NCBI GenBank assembly: GCA_017619755.1 | Contig: JAFZRU010000007.1 | Span: forward strand, 1-64,000 | Length of the DNA: 64,000 bases | Direction: 5' to 3' | From: Prevotella sp. | Lineage (GTDB): Bacteria > Bacteroidota > Bacteroidia > Bacteroidales > Bacteroidaceae | In this document: piece by piece, positions 7,001-17,145 of the stretch | How the letters are laid out: each line of letters begins with the position of its first letter | How positions within the stretch are numbered: the stretch's first letter is position 1 | Translations under genes and position numbers: made by a program | The notes under the pieces: model-generated | Database searches by the model: none | What the model was told of the DNA's origin: nothing | The model's input: only the letters and a program-made list of their open reading frames with translations

Positions 7001-9601
7001 ATGAAGAAACCTATCATACTACTATTGATGTTGCTCATGCTGCCTTTGTGCACCATGGCGCAATCGTCGATGACCGACGAGCAAGTGTTCAAATACATCA
7101 TCAAAGAGCATCAGGAAGGCACTTCTCAGCAGCAGATTGTGGTCCAGTTGATGCAACGTGGTGTTGACATCAACCAAATTCGGCGTGTGCGCAAGAAATA
7201 CGAGCGTATGGCCAAGGAGCAGGGACTTGGCACGATGAGCAACAACACCGAGGGCGGCACCGACCGCACCCGCAAGAACAAGAAATCCCCCTACCAAGAC
7301 TCCGACTACGACGACAAACTGAGCGACAACCGCACGAACAGCAGCCTTTACAACTCCGGCATGCGCGTGAAAGAAGAAAATTTCCTTGGTCACACCTACG
7401 ACGAGGATGACGAGGATTTTCTGGAGTTCCAGGAAGAGTTGGATGACTGGCTTCCCGGCGACACCATCACGATGTATGAGAATCTCGTAGAGAAGTTGAA
7501 GAAACAGAAGAAGAAGATTTATGGCCATGACCTCTTCAACAACAAGAAGCTCTCCTTCGAGCCCAACATGAACATCGCCACTCCCGAGACATACCGTTTA
7601 GGACCCGGCGATGCCGTCTATATAGATATTTATGGAGCCTCCCAGAAGACCATTGAGGGCATTGTCTCACCTGATGGCAATGTGACCATTGAAGGCTACG
7701 GCCCCATCCACGTGGGCGGTATGACGGTGAGCCAAGCCAACGCCACCATCAAGCAACGCCTTGGCTCCCGTTATGAGAGTTCAAAACTCCGATTGACAGT
7801 TGGCGAAACGCGCTCCATCATGGTCAACGTCTTAGGCGACGTGAAAACCCCCGGCACCTACACCCTCTCCGCCTTCGCCACCGTGTTCCACGCCCTCTAC
7901 ATGGCCGGCGGTGTGACCGACCTTGGCACACTTCGCAACGTAAAAATCTATCGCAACAGCCAGTTGCTCTCCGTGGTCGATATCTACGACTACCTTCTCA
8001 ACGGCCGTCTCTCCGGCAACGTCCGTCTTCAGGACAACGACATGGTGATGGTAGGCACTTACGAAAGCCTTGTGAACATCGGCGGCAAGGTGAAGCGTCC
8101 GATGTACTATGAGATGAAGCGCAACGAGAGCCTGTCAGCCCTGTTGAAATACAGCGGTGGCTTCACCGGCGACGCCTACAAGAAATCCGTTCGCGTCATA
8201 CGTAAAACGGGACGAGAATACACCATCCATACTGTTGACGAATTCGATTTCAACTCTTTCACCCTTTCCGACGGCGACTCCATCAGCGTGGACTCCATCA
8301 TCGACCGCTTCAGCAACATGGTGGAAGTAAAGGGAGCCGTATTCCGTCCGGGCATGTATGAAGTAGGTCAAGAGATTGGCACAGTACGCTCCCTTATCGA
8401 GCATGCCGAGGGGCTAAAGGAAGAAGCGTTCACTCCCCACGCCGTGATGCACCGTATGAAACCCGACCGCACATTGGAGGTCGTACAAATTGACATCGAA
8501 GGCATCATGTCCGGCTCCCTCCCCGACGTATCCCTTCGCCCCAACGACGTGTTGTTCATCCCCACACGTCAGGAGATGATGGAAGACCAAACCATCACCA
8601 TCCATGGCGAGGTTCACTACCCAGGCGTTTACAAATACGCCTCCAACGAGACGTTGGAGGACTTCATCCTCCAGGCGGGTGGCCTGACAGAGACCGCCTC
8701 CACGGTGAAGGTTGACATAGCCCGCCGCGTGAGCAACCCCTCCGCTCTCACCACCGACTCCATCATTGCCAACACCTTCAGTTTCGCATTGAAAGACGGC
8801 TTCGTCATCGACGGGGAACCCGGCTTCACTCTCATACCTTTCGACGAGGTATATGTGAGGAAGAGCCCCGGCTCCTACAAACAGCAGAACGTGATGATTG
8901 AGGGCGAAGTGATGTTCTCCGGCACCTACACCATCTCCACAAAGGACATGCGCATCAGCGACTTGGTGGCTGTCGCCGGAGGTCTTAACGACCGTGCCTA
9001 CGCCCTTGGCGCTCGTCTGGAACGCCGATACACGCAAGAGGAACGCTTGAACGCCATCGAGGCGTTGAAGAAAGCCCGTGAGCAGGCCGAACTCAATCTC
9101 CAGGAGCAGATAGCCCGTTCGGGCAACGCCAACCTGATGAACATGACGCAGACCCAGCAGTTGCAGAAATACGAGGTGGGCGACACCTATCCTGTAGGCA
9201 TCGACCTCGACAAGGCATTGAAGCAGCCGGGCTGCGACGACGACATCGTCCTGCGCGAAGGCGACCGCATCATTGTGCCACAATACACCGGCACGGTGAA
9301 AATCAGCGGCGAGGTGATGCACCCCAATTCTGTGGCCTACGAAATGGGCAAGAACGTCAGCTACTACATCGACCAAGCCGGTGGCTTCGGCTCGTTGGCC
9401 AAGAAGCGCCAGGCGTACATCATCTACATGAACGGCAAGGTGGCCAAGGTAAACCACAAAGCCAAACCCATGCCTGGATGCGAAATCGTCGTGCCTTCGA
9501 AGTCCATCACCCGCACGTCGTTGCAAGAGCGTCTGAGCATGGCCACCGCCATTGGTTCGCTATCTGCCATCATCGCCACCATCATCAGCGTGGTGAAGTA
9601 A
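7001..9601 (+). CDS. Wza-like polysaccharide export protein with multiple SLBB domains
   Basis: Predicted outer-membrane polysaccharide export protein. The 866 residues begin with a signal peptide (ending near TMAQS), then a helical, charged region. Next come the poly-export domain (YRLGPGDAVYIDIYG, about residue 195 on) and several SLBB beta-grasp repeats, seen as recurring VxGDVKTPGTYTL-like and GEVHYPGVYKY-like segments. The C-terminus is hydrophobic (ATAIGSLSAIIATIISVVK), perhaps the membrane-crossing segment that Wza uses. It is much longer than E. coli Wza (379), as is common in Bacteroidetes. It sits 35 bp after the sugar transferase and 25 bp before the Wzz-like gene. Confidence 0.9.
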   Translation: MKKPIILLLMLLMLPLCTMAQSSMTDEQVFKYIIKEHQEGTSQQQIVVQLMQRGVDINQIRRVRKKYERMAKEQGLGTMSNNTEGGTDRTRKNKKSPYQDSDYDDKLSDNRTNSSLYNSGMRVKEENFLGHTYDEDDEDFLEFQEELDDWLPGDTITMYENLVEKLKKQKKKIYGHDLFNNKKLSFEPNMNIATPETYRLGPGDAVYIDIYGASQKTIEGIVSPDGNVTIEGYGPIHVGGMTVSQANATIKQRLGSRYESSKLRLTVGETRSIMVNVLGDVKTPGTYTLSAFATVFHALYMAGGVTDLGTLRNVKIYRNSQLLSVVDIYDYLLNGRLSGNVRLQDNDMVMVGTYESLVNIGGKVKRPMYYEMKRNESLSALLKYSGGFTGDAYKKSVRVIRKTGREYTIHTVDEFDFNSFTLSDGDSISVDSIIDRFSNMVEVKGAVFRPGMYEVGQEIGTVRSLIEHAEGLKEEAFTPHAVMHRMKPDRTLEVVQIDIEGIMSGSLPDVSLRPNDVLFIPTRQEMMEDQTITIHGEVHYPGVYKYASNETLEDFILQAGGLTETASTVKVDIARRVSNPSALTTDSIIANTFSFALKDGFVIDGEPGFTLIPFDEVYVRKSPGSYKQQNVMIEGEVMFSGTYTISTKDMRISDLVAVAGGLNDRAYALGARLERRYTQEERLNAIEALKKAREQAELNLQEQIARSGNANLMNMTQTQQLQKYEVGDTYPVGIDLDKALKQPGCDDDIVLREGDRIIVPQYTGTVKISGEVMHPNSVAYEMGKNVSYYIDQAGGFGSLAKKRQAYIIYMNGKVAKVNHKAKPMPGCEIVVPSKSITRTSLQERLSMATAIGSLSAIIATIISVVK

Positions 9602-9626
9602 CCCCCACCTCATAAAAGAGAAGAAT

Positions 9627-10709
9627 ATGGAAGAGACACAAGAGAAGAAAGGCGGCAAGTTGGAGCTCGACATCGTCAGCCTTCTGCGCTGCGTCCGCCA
9701 TGACAAACTTTGGATGGGCATATTCCTTCTGCTGTTCGCCATCCTCGGTCTTGCCGTGTCGTTTGGCACGCCAAAGGAATACAAAGCCTCTGTGATGCTC
9801 GCCCCTGAGACATCGAGCAGCAACAGTCTGACGTCCAACATCTCCTCCCTCGCCTCCATGGTGGGCATGGACATGGACTTCGGCAAGAGCAGCGACGCCA
9901 TCTATCCAGAAATTTACCCCGACTTGCTCCAATCCTCCGATTTCATCGTCGGTCTGTTCGGTGTGGAGGTGGAGACCAAGGACGGTAGCGTCCGCACCAA
10001 CTACTACGACTATCTGAAGAACCACACTCGCAAGGCATGGTACACGCTCCCTGGTGAGTGGCTTCACGCCTTGGTGGAGAAACTAAAGAAAGACGACGGC
10101 GCCTTTGGCACCGACAGTTCACGTGTGGATCCCTTTCGCCTGACAAAGCAGCAGTACAACATTGCCCACAACATCGGGAAAAGCCTCGATTGCAGTGTTG
10201 ACAAGAAGACGAGCGTGATCAGCATAGAGGTGACCGACCAAGACCCTGTTGTAGCTGCAGAGATGGTCGATTCCGTCCGCCAGCGTCTTCAAAATTTCAT
10301 CACCGCCTACCGCACCAAGAAGGCACGCAACGACTTGGCCTATATGGAGCGTTTGTTCATGGAGGCCAAGGAGCAATATGTGAAGGCCCGCCAACAATAC
10401 GCCGCCTACTCCGACGCCAACCAAGAATTGGTGCTCCAGTCCTACAAGACGATGCAAGACGACTTGGAGAATGACATGCAGTTGAAATACAACGCCTACA
10501 CACAAGTTTACGAGCAGTTGCAGCTTTCCCGAGCGAAGGTTCAGGAGCGTACGCCGGCATTCACGATAGTTCAGTCCGCCTCCGTTCCTGTGAAGCATAG
10601 CAACAAGTCAAAATTGGTGGTGATGCTGTTGTTCATGTTCCTCGGTGCGAGTCTCCGCTTGGTCATTCTCATGTGGAAGAAGCGCCGTGAGATTTGGAGC
10701 ATCGTCTGA
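9627..10709 (+). CDS. Wzz-like chain-length determinant protein (first of two)
   Basis: An inner-membrane polysaccharide co-polymerase of 360 residues. It has an N-terminal transmembrane segment (LWMGIFLLLFAILGLAVSF) followed by the Wzz signature PKEYKASVMLAPE, a long periplasmic region with coiled-coil character (residues about 230-320), and a second transmembrane segment near the end (KLVVMLLFMFLGASLRLVIL). No Walker motifs follow, so it is not a fused tyrosine kinase. Such proteins set the length of polymers made by Wzy. It sits between the exporter and a second, shorter relative. Confidence 0.85.
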   Translation: MEETQEKKGGKLELDIVSLLRCVRHDKLWMGIFLLLFAILGLAVSFGTPKEYKASVMLAPETSSSNSLTSNISSLASMVGMDMDFGKSSDAIYPEIYPDLLQSSDFIVGLFGVEVETKDGSVRTNYYDYLKNHTRKAWYTLPGEWLHALVEKLKKDDGAFGTDSSRVDPFRLTKQQYNIAHNIGKSLDCSVDKKTSVISIEVTDQDPVVAAEMVDSVRQRLQNFITAYRTKKARNDLAYMERLFMEAKEQYVKARQQYAAYSDANQELVLQSYKTMQDDLENDMQLKYNAYTQVYEQLQLSRAKVQERTPAFTIVQSASVPVKHSNKSKLVVMLLFMFLGASLRLVILMWKKRREIWSIV

Positions 10710-10723
10710 CAAAACCGACTGTG

Positions 10724-11686
10724 ATGGGAAGCGAGTTGAACAAGAGCGTCAGTCCCTTGCGCGCCTGCTTGAACAGATGGCGCATCTATCTGCTTGCCAG
10801 TTCCATTGCAGTCCTTTTGGGTGTCGTTGTCAGCGTGAGCATTCCCCGCACCTACGCCGCACAAGTGAAAATCGCCGACGAGCACAAGGAGACAGACCTG
10901 CTGTTAGGCTTGAACACCTTCGCCGCTTGGGCAAAAGGAGCACTCGATGACCACGAGGGACTTCGACAACCAGAGGTATATCACAAATTGGTGGAGACAC
11001 GTGAGTTTGCCGAGGAGATGTCGGCAGTGAGAGTGGAAAGCCTTGGCACCGACTACTACCACCACATCTCCACACACCACCGTGAACCTTGGTGGGAGCG
11101 TTGGTTTTCTCCCTCGGAAAGCGAACGTGAGCGCGTCATTCGCATCATCCGTGAAAGCATTCGTTCCAAGGCCGCCGCCCTTTACGGTACGGTGACGCTT
11201 CAAGTCAGCGACCAGGACCCCGTGGTGGCCGCCCTTTTGGTGGATTCCGTCCGAACCCATCTTCAACGTCACATGGCTGACTATGCCCGCGACCGCTCTT
11301 GGCGCGACTTGATGGATGCCGAGCAGAAGATGTCGCAAGCCGAGGAGCACTACAAGTCAGCTCGCGACGACTACGCCCGTTTTGAGGACACACACCGCGA
11401 CATCAGCTCGGCGAAGGTCCAGTCGGTGGAGGATCACCTGTTGAAGGAATACGAGAGTGCCTTCAACGAGTACAGCAACACCGTGACTCAATATCGGCGT
11501 GCCAAGGCCTTGGTGGACAAATTCTCCTACACTTTCGCCGTACTGAAAAACGCCACGGTGCCAGTGAAGGCTTCAGCCCCCTTCATGCCTGGCTATGTGA
11601 TGGCCTTCCTGTTCATTGCCTGGGTGTTCACCACTTGGGGTGTGTTGTTGAATGAAAAGATATCAAGGAGAAAGCGATGGAGATAG
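10724..11686 (+). CDS. Wzz-like protein (second copy)
   Basis: A 320-residue relative of the preceding protein with the same plan: an N-terminal transmembrane segment (IYLLASSIAVLLGVVVSVSIP), RTYAAQVKIADE in the Wzz-motif position, a coiled periplasmic region (DLMDAEQKMSQAEEHYKSARD), and a C-terminal transmembrane segment (PGYVMAFLFIAWVFTTWGVLL). Shared strings such as SDQDPVVAALLVDSVRTHLQ suggest duplication from the first copy. The ATG at 10724 (MGSELNKS), 14 bp after the previous stop, is preferred to an overlapping TTG at 10694. It overlaps the following gene by 10 bp. Confidence 0.8.
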   Translation: MGSELNKSVSPLRACLNRWRIYLLASSIAVLLGVVVSVSIPRTYAAQVKIADEHKETDLLLGLNTFAAWAKGALDDHEGLRQPEVYHKLVETREFAEEMSAVRVESLGTDYYHHISTHHREPWWERWFSPSESERERVIRIIRESIRSKAAALYGTVTLQVSDQDPVVAALLVDSVRTHLQRHMADYARDRSWRDLMDAEQKMSQAEEHYKSARDDYARFEDTHRDISSAKVQSVEDHLLKEYESAFNEYSNTVTQYRRAKALVDKFSYTFAVLKNATVPVKASAPFMPGYVMAFLFIAWVFTTWGVLLNEKISRRKRWR

Positions 11687-12948
11687 GCATGATCATCGTG
11701 ATGGGGCTTCTTGTCGCCGGCTTCCTTTCATTCAAGGTTGGCGATGTCTTCGCCCCCTGGACCATCACCCTGTTGGTGTGGTTGGCCATGCTGCTTCTGT
11801 TCCAAGTGCAAGGCGACCTGCTTTACCCACTTGGCGACCAGTTTCTCACTTGCCTGCTTCTCTGGGTTCCTATTTTGGTGTGCACATCGCTCATCACCTA
11901 TTATCTACTTCCCGGAGCCCCTCCCGATGAAGAATCCACACCGTTGATGTCCCGCCGTCCGGCTTTCAACGATGTGTTGTTCAATTTCCTCTATTTCATC
12001 TCCATGGTCATCACCCCCCTCTATCTTTACAAAATCATGAAGGTGGTGATGATGTTCGACCTTTCCGACATGCTGTGGAACCTTCGCATCCTCGCCGTCT
12101 ATGGCGACGAGAGCTATGGTTTTCTCAACTACAGCTACGTCCTCAACCAAGTGCTTCTCGTGGTGGCTTTTTGGGAGTATCCACGAGTTCCGCTGTGGAA
12201 AGTGCTGACCATCGTCTTGGCAAGCATTATGAGCGCCTTTGCCATTATGGAGAAAGGCATGCTCTTTTTCCTTTTTTCATCGATGCTTTACGTTCTTTAC
12301 GCCAAGCGTGTGATTCGCATGCGCTCCATGGTGCTGTCGGTGTTGTCGGTGGTGCTGGTGTTCTTCCTCATCAACATAGCTCGCGACTACCGCGAGGACG
12401 CCGACCCCAACGACGCGATGACCTTCCTCGACTTTTTCGGCATCTACGTCATGTCTCCAGCCGTGGCTTTCGAGCAGGTGCAGGAAGACCTCACGCCTCA
12501 GTGGGGCTCACATACTTTCCAGACTGTCTATCTGTTCCTTGCCCGCTGGGGTGGCGACTATGAAGTAAACAAGAAACTTCAAGAATTTGTATGGGTGCCC
12601 CTCCCCACCAACGTCTATACCATCTTCCAACCATTCTTCGAGGATTTCAAGTACAAAGGCGTTGCCTTTTTTGCATTCTTCTACGGGGTATTCAGCGGTT
12701 GGTTCTATCGCCTTGCCCGCAACAACAATGGTTTTGGGAAATGTGTCTATGCCATGGTGGTTTATGTACTGGCTTTGCAATTCTACCAGGAGAATGTGAT
12801 GCTCAGCATCGTTTCCCTGATACAATTCATTTTCTTCACTTATTTGGTGATGCAGCAGGATTTTGGCATCACTTGGCGGAGTGCTTTTAAGAAAAAAACC
12901 GACGCCCCGCCGACAGAAGCCGGGGGGCGCACGGAAATAGAAATGTGA
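11677..12948 (+). CDS. Wzy-like polysaccharide polymerase (multi-pass membrane protein)
   Basis: A 423-residue protein with about ten hydrophobic segments (for example IIVMGLLVAGFLSF, WTITLLVWLAMLLLF, VLLVVAFWEY) and a large loop containing RDYREDADPNDAMTFLDFFGIYVMSPAVAFEQV. This resembles the oligosaccharide repeat-unit polymerase family, whose sequences are poorly conserved. The last gene of the operon, it overlaps the second Wzz-like gene by 10 bp, and its position beside two Wzz proteins supports the polymerase call. An O-antigen ligase is the main alternative. Its final codons contain a minus-strand terminator. Confidence 0.7.
   Translation: MEIGMIIVMGLLVAGFLSFKVGDVFAPWTITLLVWLAMLLLFQVQGDLLYPLGDQFLTCLLLWVPILVCTSLITYYLLPGAPPDEESTPLMSRRPAFNDVLFNFLYFISMVITPLYLYKIMKVVMMFDLSDMLWNLRILAVYGDESYGFLNYSYVLNQVLLVVAFWEYPRVPLWKVLTIVLASIMSAFAIMEKGMLFFLFSSMLYVLYAKRVIRMRSMVLSVLSVVLVFFLINIARDYREDADPNDAMTFLDFFGIYVMSPAVAFEQVQEDLTPQWGSHTFQTVYLFLARWGGDYEVNKKLQEFVWVPLPTNVYTIFQPFFEDFKYKGVAFFAFFYGVFSGWFYRLARNNNGFGKCVYAMVVYVLALQFYQENVMLSIVSLIQFIFFTYLVMQQDFGITWRSAFKKKTDAPPTEAGGRTEIEM
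12892..12929 (-). terminator. Terminator of the adhesin-like gene, inside the polymerase gene
   Basis: On the minus strand a GC-rich hairpin (12929-12924 with 12908-12903 plus inner pairs) is followed by a run of seven T (12898-12892). It lies within the last 20 codons of the convergent polymerase gene and ends transcription of the gene stopping at 12955. Confidence 0.7.
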
Positions 12949-12954
12949 ACAGCC

Positions 12955-15900
12955 TTACTTGATGGTTATCCGTGTTGCTGCTCCTGTTCGTTTGTTCACC
13001 ACGATATAAGTGCCTTTGGACAGTTTGAGCATTGAGCCTACACCCTCTGCCACCTTGGCACCTCCGATGGTATAGACAACCACCTCTCCGACGTGACTGT
13101 TATCAGCCATGGTTTGTGCTATGTTGGTCACGAAAGTGGCCTTGTTGCTCAACGGGGATTCCAGCATCACCACCTCCCCATCTATTTCCGCCCCATAGAG
13201 CGAAGTGATATGGAACTGGTGTTCGCCTTCCTCCAAGCCATAGATAATGGTCTCGTTTTCAGCAATTGTCAGGGTGGTGAAGAGTTCCCCGTCGGCATAT
13301 ACGTTGACACCCTTGTATTCAAATCTCATCTGCCGTGCGTATTCGGTAGTGTATGTGAGATACTCTATGGTCTGGTCCAAAGTTTCCCATTGCAGGCGTA
13401 TGCCATCTTCGCTCTCAAAGGCCACAAGTCCTTCCGGTGCGGGCATGGTCATGTCTGTTCCGGGGAGAATGACACTGATGACCTGCATCTGGGCATGTGC
13501 CACATTGTTCACCTGGTTTTCGTCGCCTTCTGCCGTCACCTCCGCCGTGATGTTCACTTCTCCGAGCATGAACGGAGTGAAGTCCATCTGCGCGGTATAG
13601 GTCTTCTTGCCTCCCATCGCAGGCAGTGCATAGCCTTGTTCTGCCAGAAGCACGTTGGAGGCCTTCTTTCCGTCCACCATGTATTCCACGGAGAGTTTCA
13701 CCGCATAGTCGCCAGAGGTATTCACGCCCTCATTGGTCACGGTAATAGCAAACTGGGCCTTGTTGCCTGTCATCACCATCTCAGGGGCTGTGATTTTTGC
13801 GGCGAGGTCTTGTCCAGGCATGTCTATCACTTTCACATTGTCGATGACAATGCCCGCCCCTCCGTCTTGTGCGATACCGGCAAACTGCAGGATAATGTAT
13901 TCGTCGTCGATATAATCGGCCAAATCTACAAAGGCTCTCTCAACACCAGCTCCAGTCACCAACTCGTCCATACTTATCTCTGCAAGAGTGTCAACAACAC
14001 CTTTTTGTTCCCTATCCACGAGGATGGCGAGCGAAGCTTCAGCTTCAGCCCAACCCTTGTAGTCGAAAGACAGCATGGGATGGTTCGTGCCTTTGAGAGA
14101 GATTTTCCTTGTACCCAAGAGTGCTTTTCCTCCGTCTTCCAATGCCGTGAAAGCCGCTGCTCCTCTGTCTCCGTCAGTGTCGTCGTCCACCAAGGTCCAA
14201 TCGGCACTCCCTTCAAATTGTCTCCACCACCAAAATTCGGAGGTGGTGACCTGCATGTTGGCGAACGACTCCTCCATCGGCAGCAGAACTGGCGAACCAG
14301 TGATGAGGAACGCCACAGCCGTCTCTCCCTCCACGAGTTGGTCATCAATCATGGCGAACTTGTTGGCGAGCACTTCGCCACCGTCAGTGATGACACCCCC
14401 TTCGAGGAAGATGGGCAAAATGTCGCCAGCTATGGTGTCAGTGCCGATGGTGTCCTGCGGCTCCACGCTTCCCTGCTTGTGTGCCACAGCCGACACTCCT
14501 CTCACAATCCATCCCGGCTTGCCTTGGAGGTTCTCCGTGAAGGTGTATGAGGAACCTTTCTCCACGTATGCCACTTGCTCGCCCTGCACCATCCCAGGCA
14601 CATCGTTTTGAGCATTCATAAGGCAAGGAACGGGAAGTAAGTCCACCTGATCCATAGTGAAGTTATAAACAATGTTGTCAAGGTTGCTGACATCCACATA
14701 TCCTCCGAAAGCTCCCTTGGAGCTGTTTTCCCATGAGATGGTCACCGTCCCGTCTCCATTGTCCACCATGGCAACTTTTGGCAGGGCCGGGACATCCTCT
14801 CCCACATACACTTGCATGGATGCTTCCTCTCCATTTACGCCGTAGGCATTGGCCCTTGCGGCATAAAGATGGAGTCCTTGTGCCGGCACCTTGTCGTCCT
14901 GATAAGTAATCAATTGTCCCGGTCTCGGATTCTCGATGGTTTCAATCACCATTCCATCACGCATGATGCAGATGGACGAGATGTGGCTCAGTTCCTTACC
15001 ATCCACATCAGTGAGTGGAGCCTTGAAGGACACCGTGACAGAGAGTTCCCCCTTCTCTCCCGGTATGACACTAAACAGCGTGGGAGCTGCGGGCGGCATG
15101 ACTTCCGTCGGTCCGCTGATGCCGAAATATCTCACCTCCATCGACGTCCCCTCGATAAGTCCCCACGCCTTGATGGCGATGCGACAAACTCCAGTGGTCG
15201 TTGGAACAAATCTGCATTCCATCGTCTTTTCCTCGAAATTCCGTGGGAGGTTGGTCACTTCCATCAATTGCTGAAAACCTTCAGGAGGTGTGAGCGAGTT
15301 GCTTCCATACGCCATCGACACCCTTCCTCCGAAATCGGCGGCAGCGGTCATCTTGACGCTGTACTCGTATCCCGTCATAAGCAACAAGGGTGGCGAAATC
15401 AGCCAGTCGTTGGTCTCTTCTTCTCCCCCTGCTATCCTCATGGTCTTTTTCTCGACGTCATATTCCCATGTGACACCGTCATTATTGGCGTCCACGCTCT
15501 CCCAATATCCCTCGGCGTCGTATAGTGTTTCAAACCAAGTATCGTATGGAGTATTGAGGTATTCTCCCACCTTTACCCTATTGGAATAGGCGGCAATGGA
15601 GGGTTCCAAACCTTCTGCTACAGACTGCACAGAGTAGGTGATGTAGTCAAGCAAGTCGGTTTGTACGATCTCTTGGAATTTTGTCCCCACGGTGTTGGCT
15701 TTCTCCACGCCTCCCGGCTGTTTCTTGACGATGTATCTCACTTTCTCTCCATCCACATAACCTCCGTGCTCGCCCAATGTGACGGCCTTCCAAGTGAGGG
15801 TGGCCAGATTTCCCACCACACTAAGCGTTACCTCCTCCGGAGCCATGGGAACGTCAGGGCCGGCCCACACCTTCACCTGCCTCTTCTGGCTATTGCCTAC

Positions 15901-17145
15901 CTTGTTGGTCACACAGACATCAAGCGTGAGTTGTTGCTGCTGTGGTAGTCCACCGATGGTCGTAGCCACCTTTCCTCCCGGTACGGCTGTGCCTTGCGCC
16001 ACAATTTCTTCCCCAAGCATGACGGCGTATGTCAATTGGCCGGTGAGTTTTTCCTCTCCGTCGTTGGTCTTGGTGGGCATGGTGAATGCCAAGTCGATGT
16101 TCTCGCAGTCGGCCTCGTTGTAGTTCCAAGAAAGATGTTCGACCATTCCGGGAGCCTTCCCCTCCACGCCATGCAGGGTGTTGTAGAGGTCACCAAACTG
16201 CACACGTCTGTCGAACTCACAAACAACGGTGGTTTCAGCCGTTGCAAGGTCCACTTCTGCTACACCTGAGGAGTTGTCCTCCCTGATGAAGGTCCAGAAG
16301 AGTTTTCCCACTGCGCTGTCGATGGCGGCCGCCTGATGGTAAGTGCTGGGGGTGATGCCAGTGCTTCCCACAAGCCTTTCAGAACCGGAGAATTTGTCAA
16401 TCATATACAAGTCACCCCGGGTGTCAATGCCATACAACTGTGCCGTGCTGTCATCGATGGCCATGACAATGAAAGTATGTTGCGGAATGGCAATGGTCTT
16501 CCTCGTAAGGGACGCGTAATCCATGGAGCAGAATTCCAACCCTGTTCCATCGGCATTGAAGAAAAGACCATAAGCTTTCTCCGTCTCATCGTCGTATGGG
16601 GTGTTGGTCCATGCAAGATAACTTGGACTTTGCCCCGGTATTCCCTTGCTGTTGTCCTCGTACTCCATGGTTTCAAGATTGAAGTCGTATCTGACGTAAA
16701 AGATGACGCCGGTGACAAGCAAGCTGGTGACGAAATAATAGTGATTCCCCACGATGGTACTTCCCCCGTCGGCATGCATCACACCGTAACTGTCGATGAA
16801 TGCTGGTGTCAGTGTGCCCTTGTCTGGGTCGAGGTCGTAAAGACCGTAGTTGTTAGCGCCATCGCTCCATCCACCATCGTTGATGACACACCCCCTGAAA
16901 GCCGATCCTGAGATAGCCTTCGGCATAGACATCGGTTGAATATGCGTCATATTATTCCCTGCGAAATTCTTGACACCCGCTTCTTGCGCCATTCTCCTAC
17001 CCAGAAGCGTTCCGGCGTCCACTTTCATCGAAATCACGCCGTCAAGTGATGGCGATGGTGCGCCTTTCTGTGCCATGGTAGGAATGATGGCGAAAGTGAG
17101 CATGACCACCATGCCCATCATCAACGAAGTCATTTTCTTTTCCAT
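12955..17145 (-). CDS. Large secreted choice-of-anchor J / fibronectin-type protein with type IX-like C-terminus
   Basis: A predicted cell-surface or secreted protein of 1396 residues starting MEKKMTSLMMGMVVMLTFAI with cleavage near MAQKG. The start at 17145 avoids a 26-residue extension rich in Phe and His. An N-terminal beta-propeller-like region (YGLYDLDPDKGTL) is followed by fibronectin-like repeats. Two choice-of-anchor J (MAM-like) jelly-roll domains are seen, one with NDWLISPPLLL (about 605) and one with FWWWRQFEGSADWTLVDDDTDGD (about 1010). Then come a CARDB-like domain and a C-terminal sorting domain (KLSKGTYIVVNKRTGAATRITIK). Homologues are often annotated as adhesins or peptidase companions. 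No catalytic motif is recognised. It is divergent from the regulator gene at 17295. Confidence 0.75.
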   Translation of the reverse strand: MEKKMTSLMMGMVVMLTFAIIPTMAQKGAPSPSLDGVISMKVDAGTLLGRRMAQEAGVKNFAGNNMTHIQPMSMPKAISGSAFRGCVINDGGWSDGANNYGLYDLDPDKGTLTPAFIDSYGVMHADGGSTIVGNHYYFVTSLLVTGVIFYVRYDFNLETMEYEDNSKGIPGQSPSYLAWTNTPYDDETEKAYGLFFNADGTGLEFCSMDYASLTRKTIAIPQHTFIVMAIDDSTAQLYGIDTRGDLYMIDKFSGSERLVGSTGITPSTYHQAAAIDSAVGKLFWTFIREDNSSGVAEVDLATAETTVVCEFDRRVQFGDLYNTLHGVEGKAPGMVEHLSWNYNEADCENIDLAFTMPTKTNDGEEKLTGQLTYAVMLGEEIVAQGTAVPGGKVATTIGGLPQQQQLTLDVCVTNKVGNSQKRQVKVWAGPDVPMAPEEVTLSVVGNLATLTWKAVTLGEHGGYVDGEKVRYIVKKQPGGVEKANTVGTKFQEIVQTDLLDYITYSVQSVAEGLEPSIAAYSNRVKVGEYLNTPYDTWFETLYDAEGYWESVDANNDGVTWEYDVEKKTMRIAGGEEETNDWLISPPLLLMTGYEYSVKMTAAADFGGRVSMAYGSNSLTPPEGFQQLMEVTNLPRNFEEKTMECRFVPTTTGVCRIAIKAWGLIEGTSMEVRYFGISGPTEVMPPAAPTLFSVIPGEKGELSVTVSFKAPLTDVDGKELSHISSICIMRDGMVIETIENPRPGQLITYQDDKVPAQGLHLYAARANAYGVNGEEASMQVYVGEDVPALPKVAMVDNGDGTVTISWENSSKGAFGGYVDVSNLDNIVYNFTMDQVDLLPVPCLMNAQNDVPGMVQGEQVAYVEKGSSYTFTENLQGKPGWIVRGVSAVAHKQGSVEPQDTIGTDTIAGDILPIFLEGGVITDGGEVLANKFAMIDDQLVEGETAVAFLITGSPVLLPMEESFANMQVTTSEFWWWRQFEGSADWTLVDDDTDGDRGAAAFTALEDGGKALLGTRKISLKGTNHPMLSFDYKGWAEAEASLAILVDREQKGVVDTLAEISMDELVTGAGVERAFVDLADYIDDEYIILQFAGIAQDGGAGIVIDNVKVIDMPGQDLAAKITAPEMVMTGNKAQFAITVTNEGVNTSGDYAVKLSVEYMVDGKKASNVLLAEQGYALPAMGGKKTYTAQMDFTPFMLGEVNITAEVTAEGDENQVNNVAHAQMQVISVILPGTDMTMPAPEGLVAFESEDGIRLQWETLDQTIEYLTYTTEYARQMRFEYKGVNVYADGELFTTLTIAENETIIYGLEEGEHQFHITSLYGAEIDGEVVMLESPLSNKATFVTNIAQTMADNSHVGEVVVYTIGGAKVAEGVGSMLKLSKGTYIVVNKRTGAATRITIK

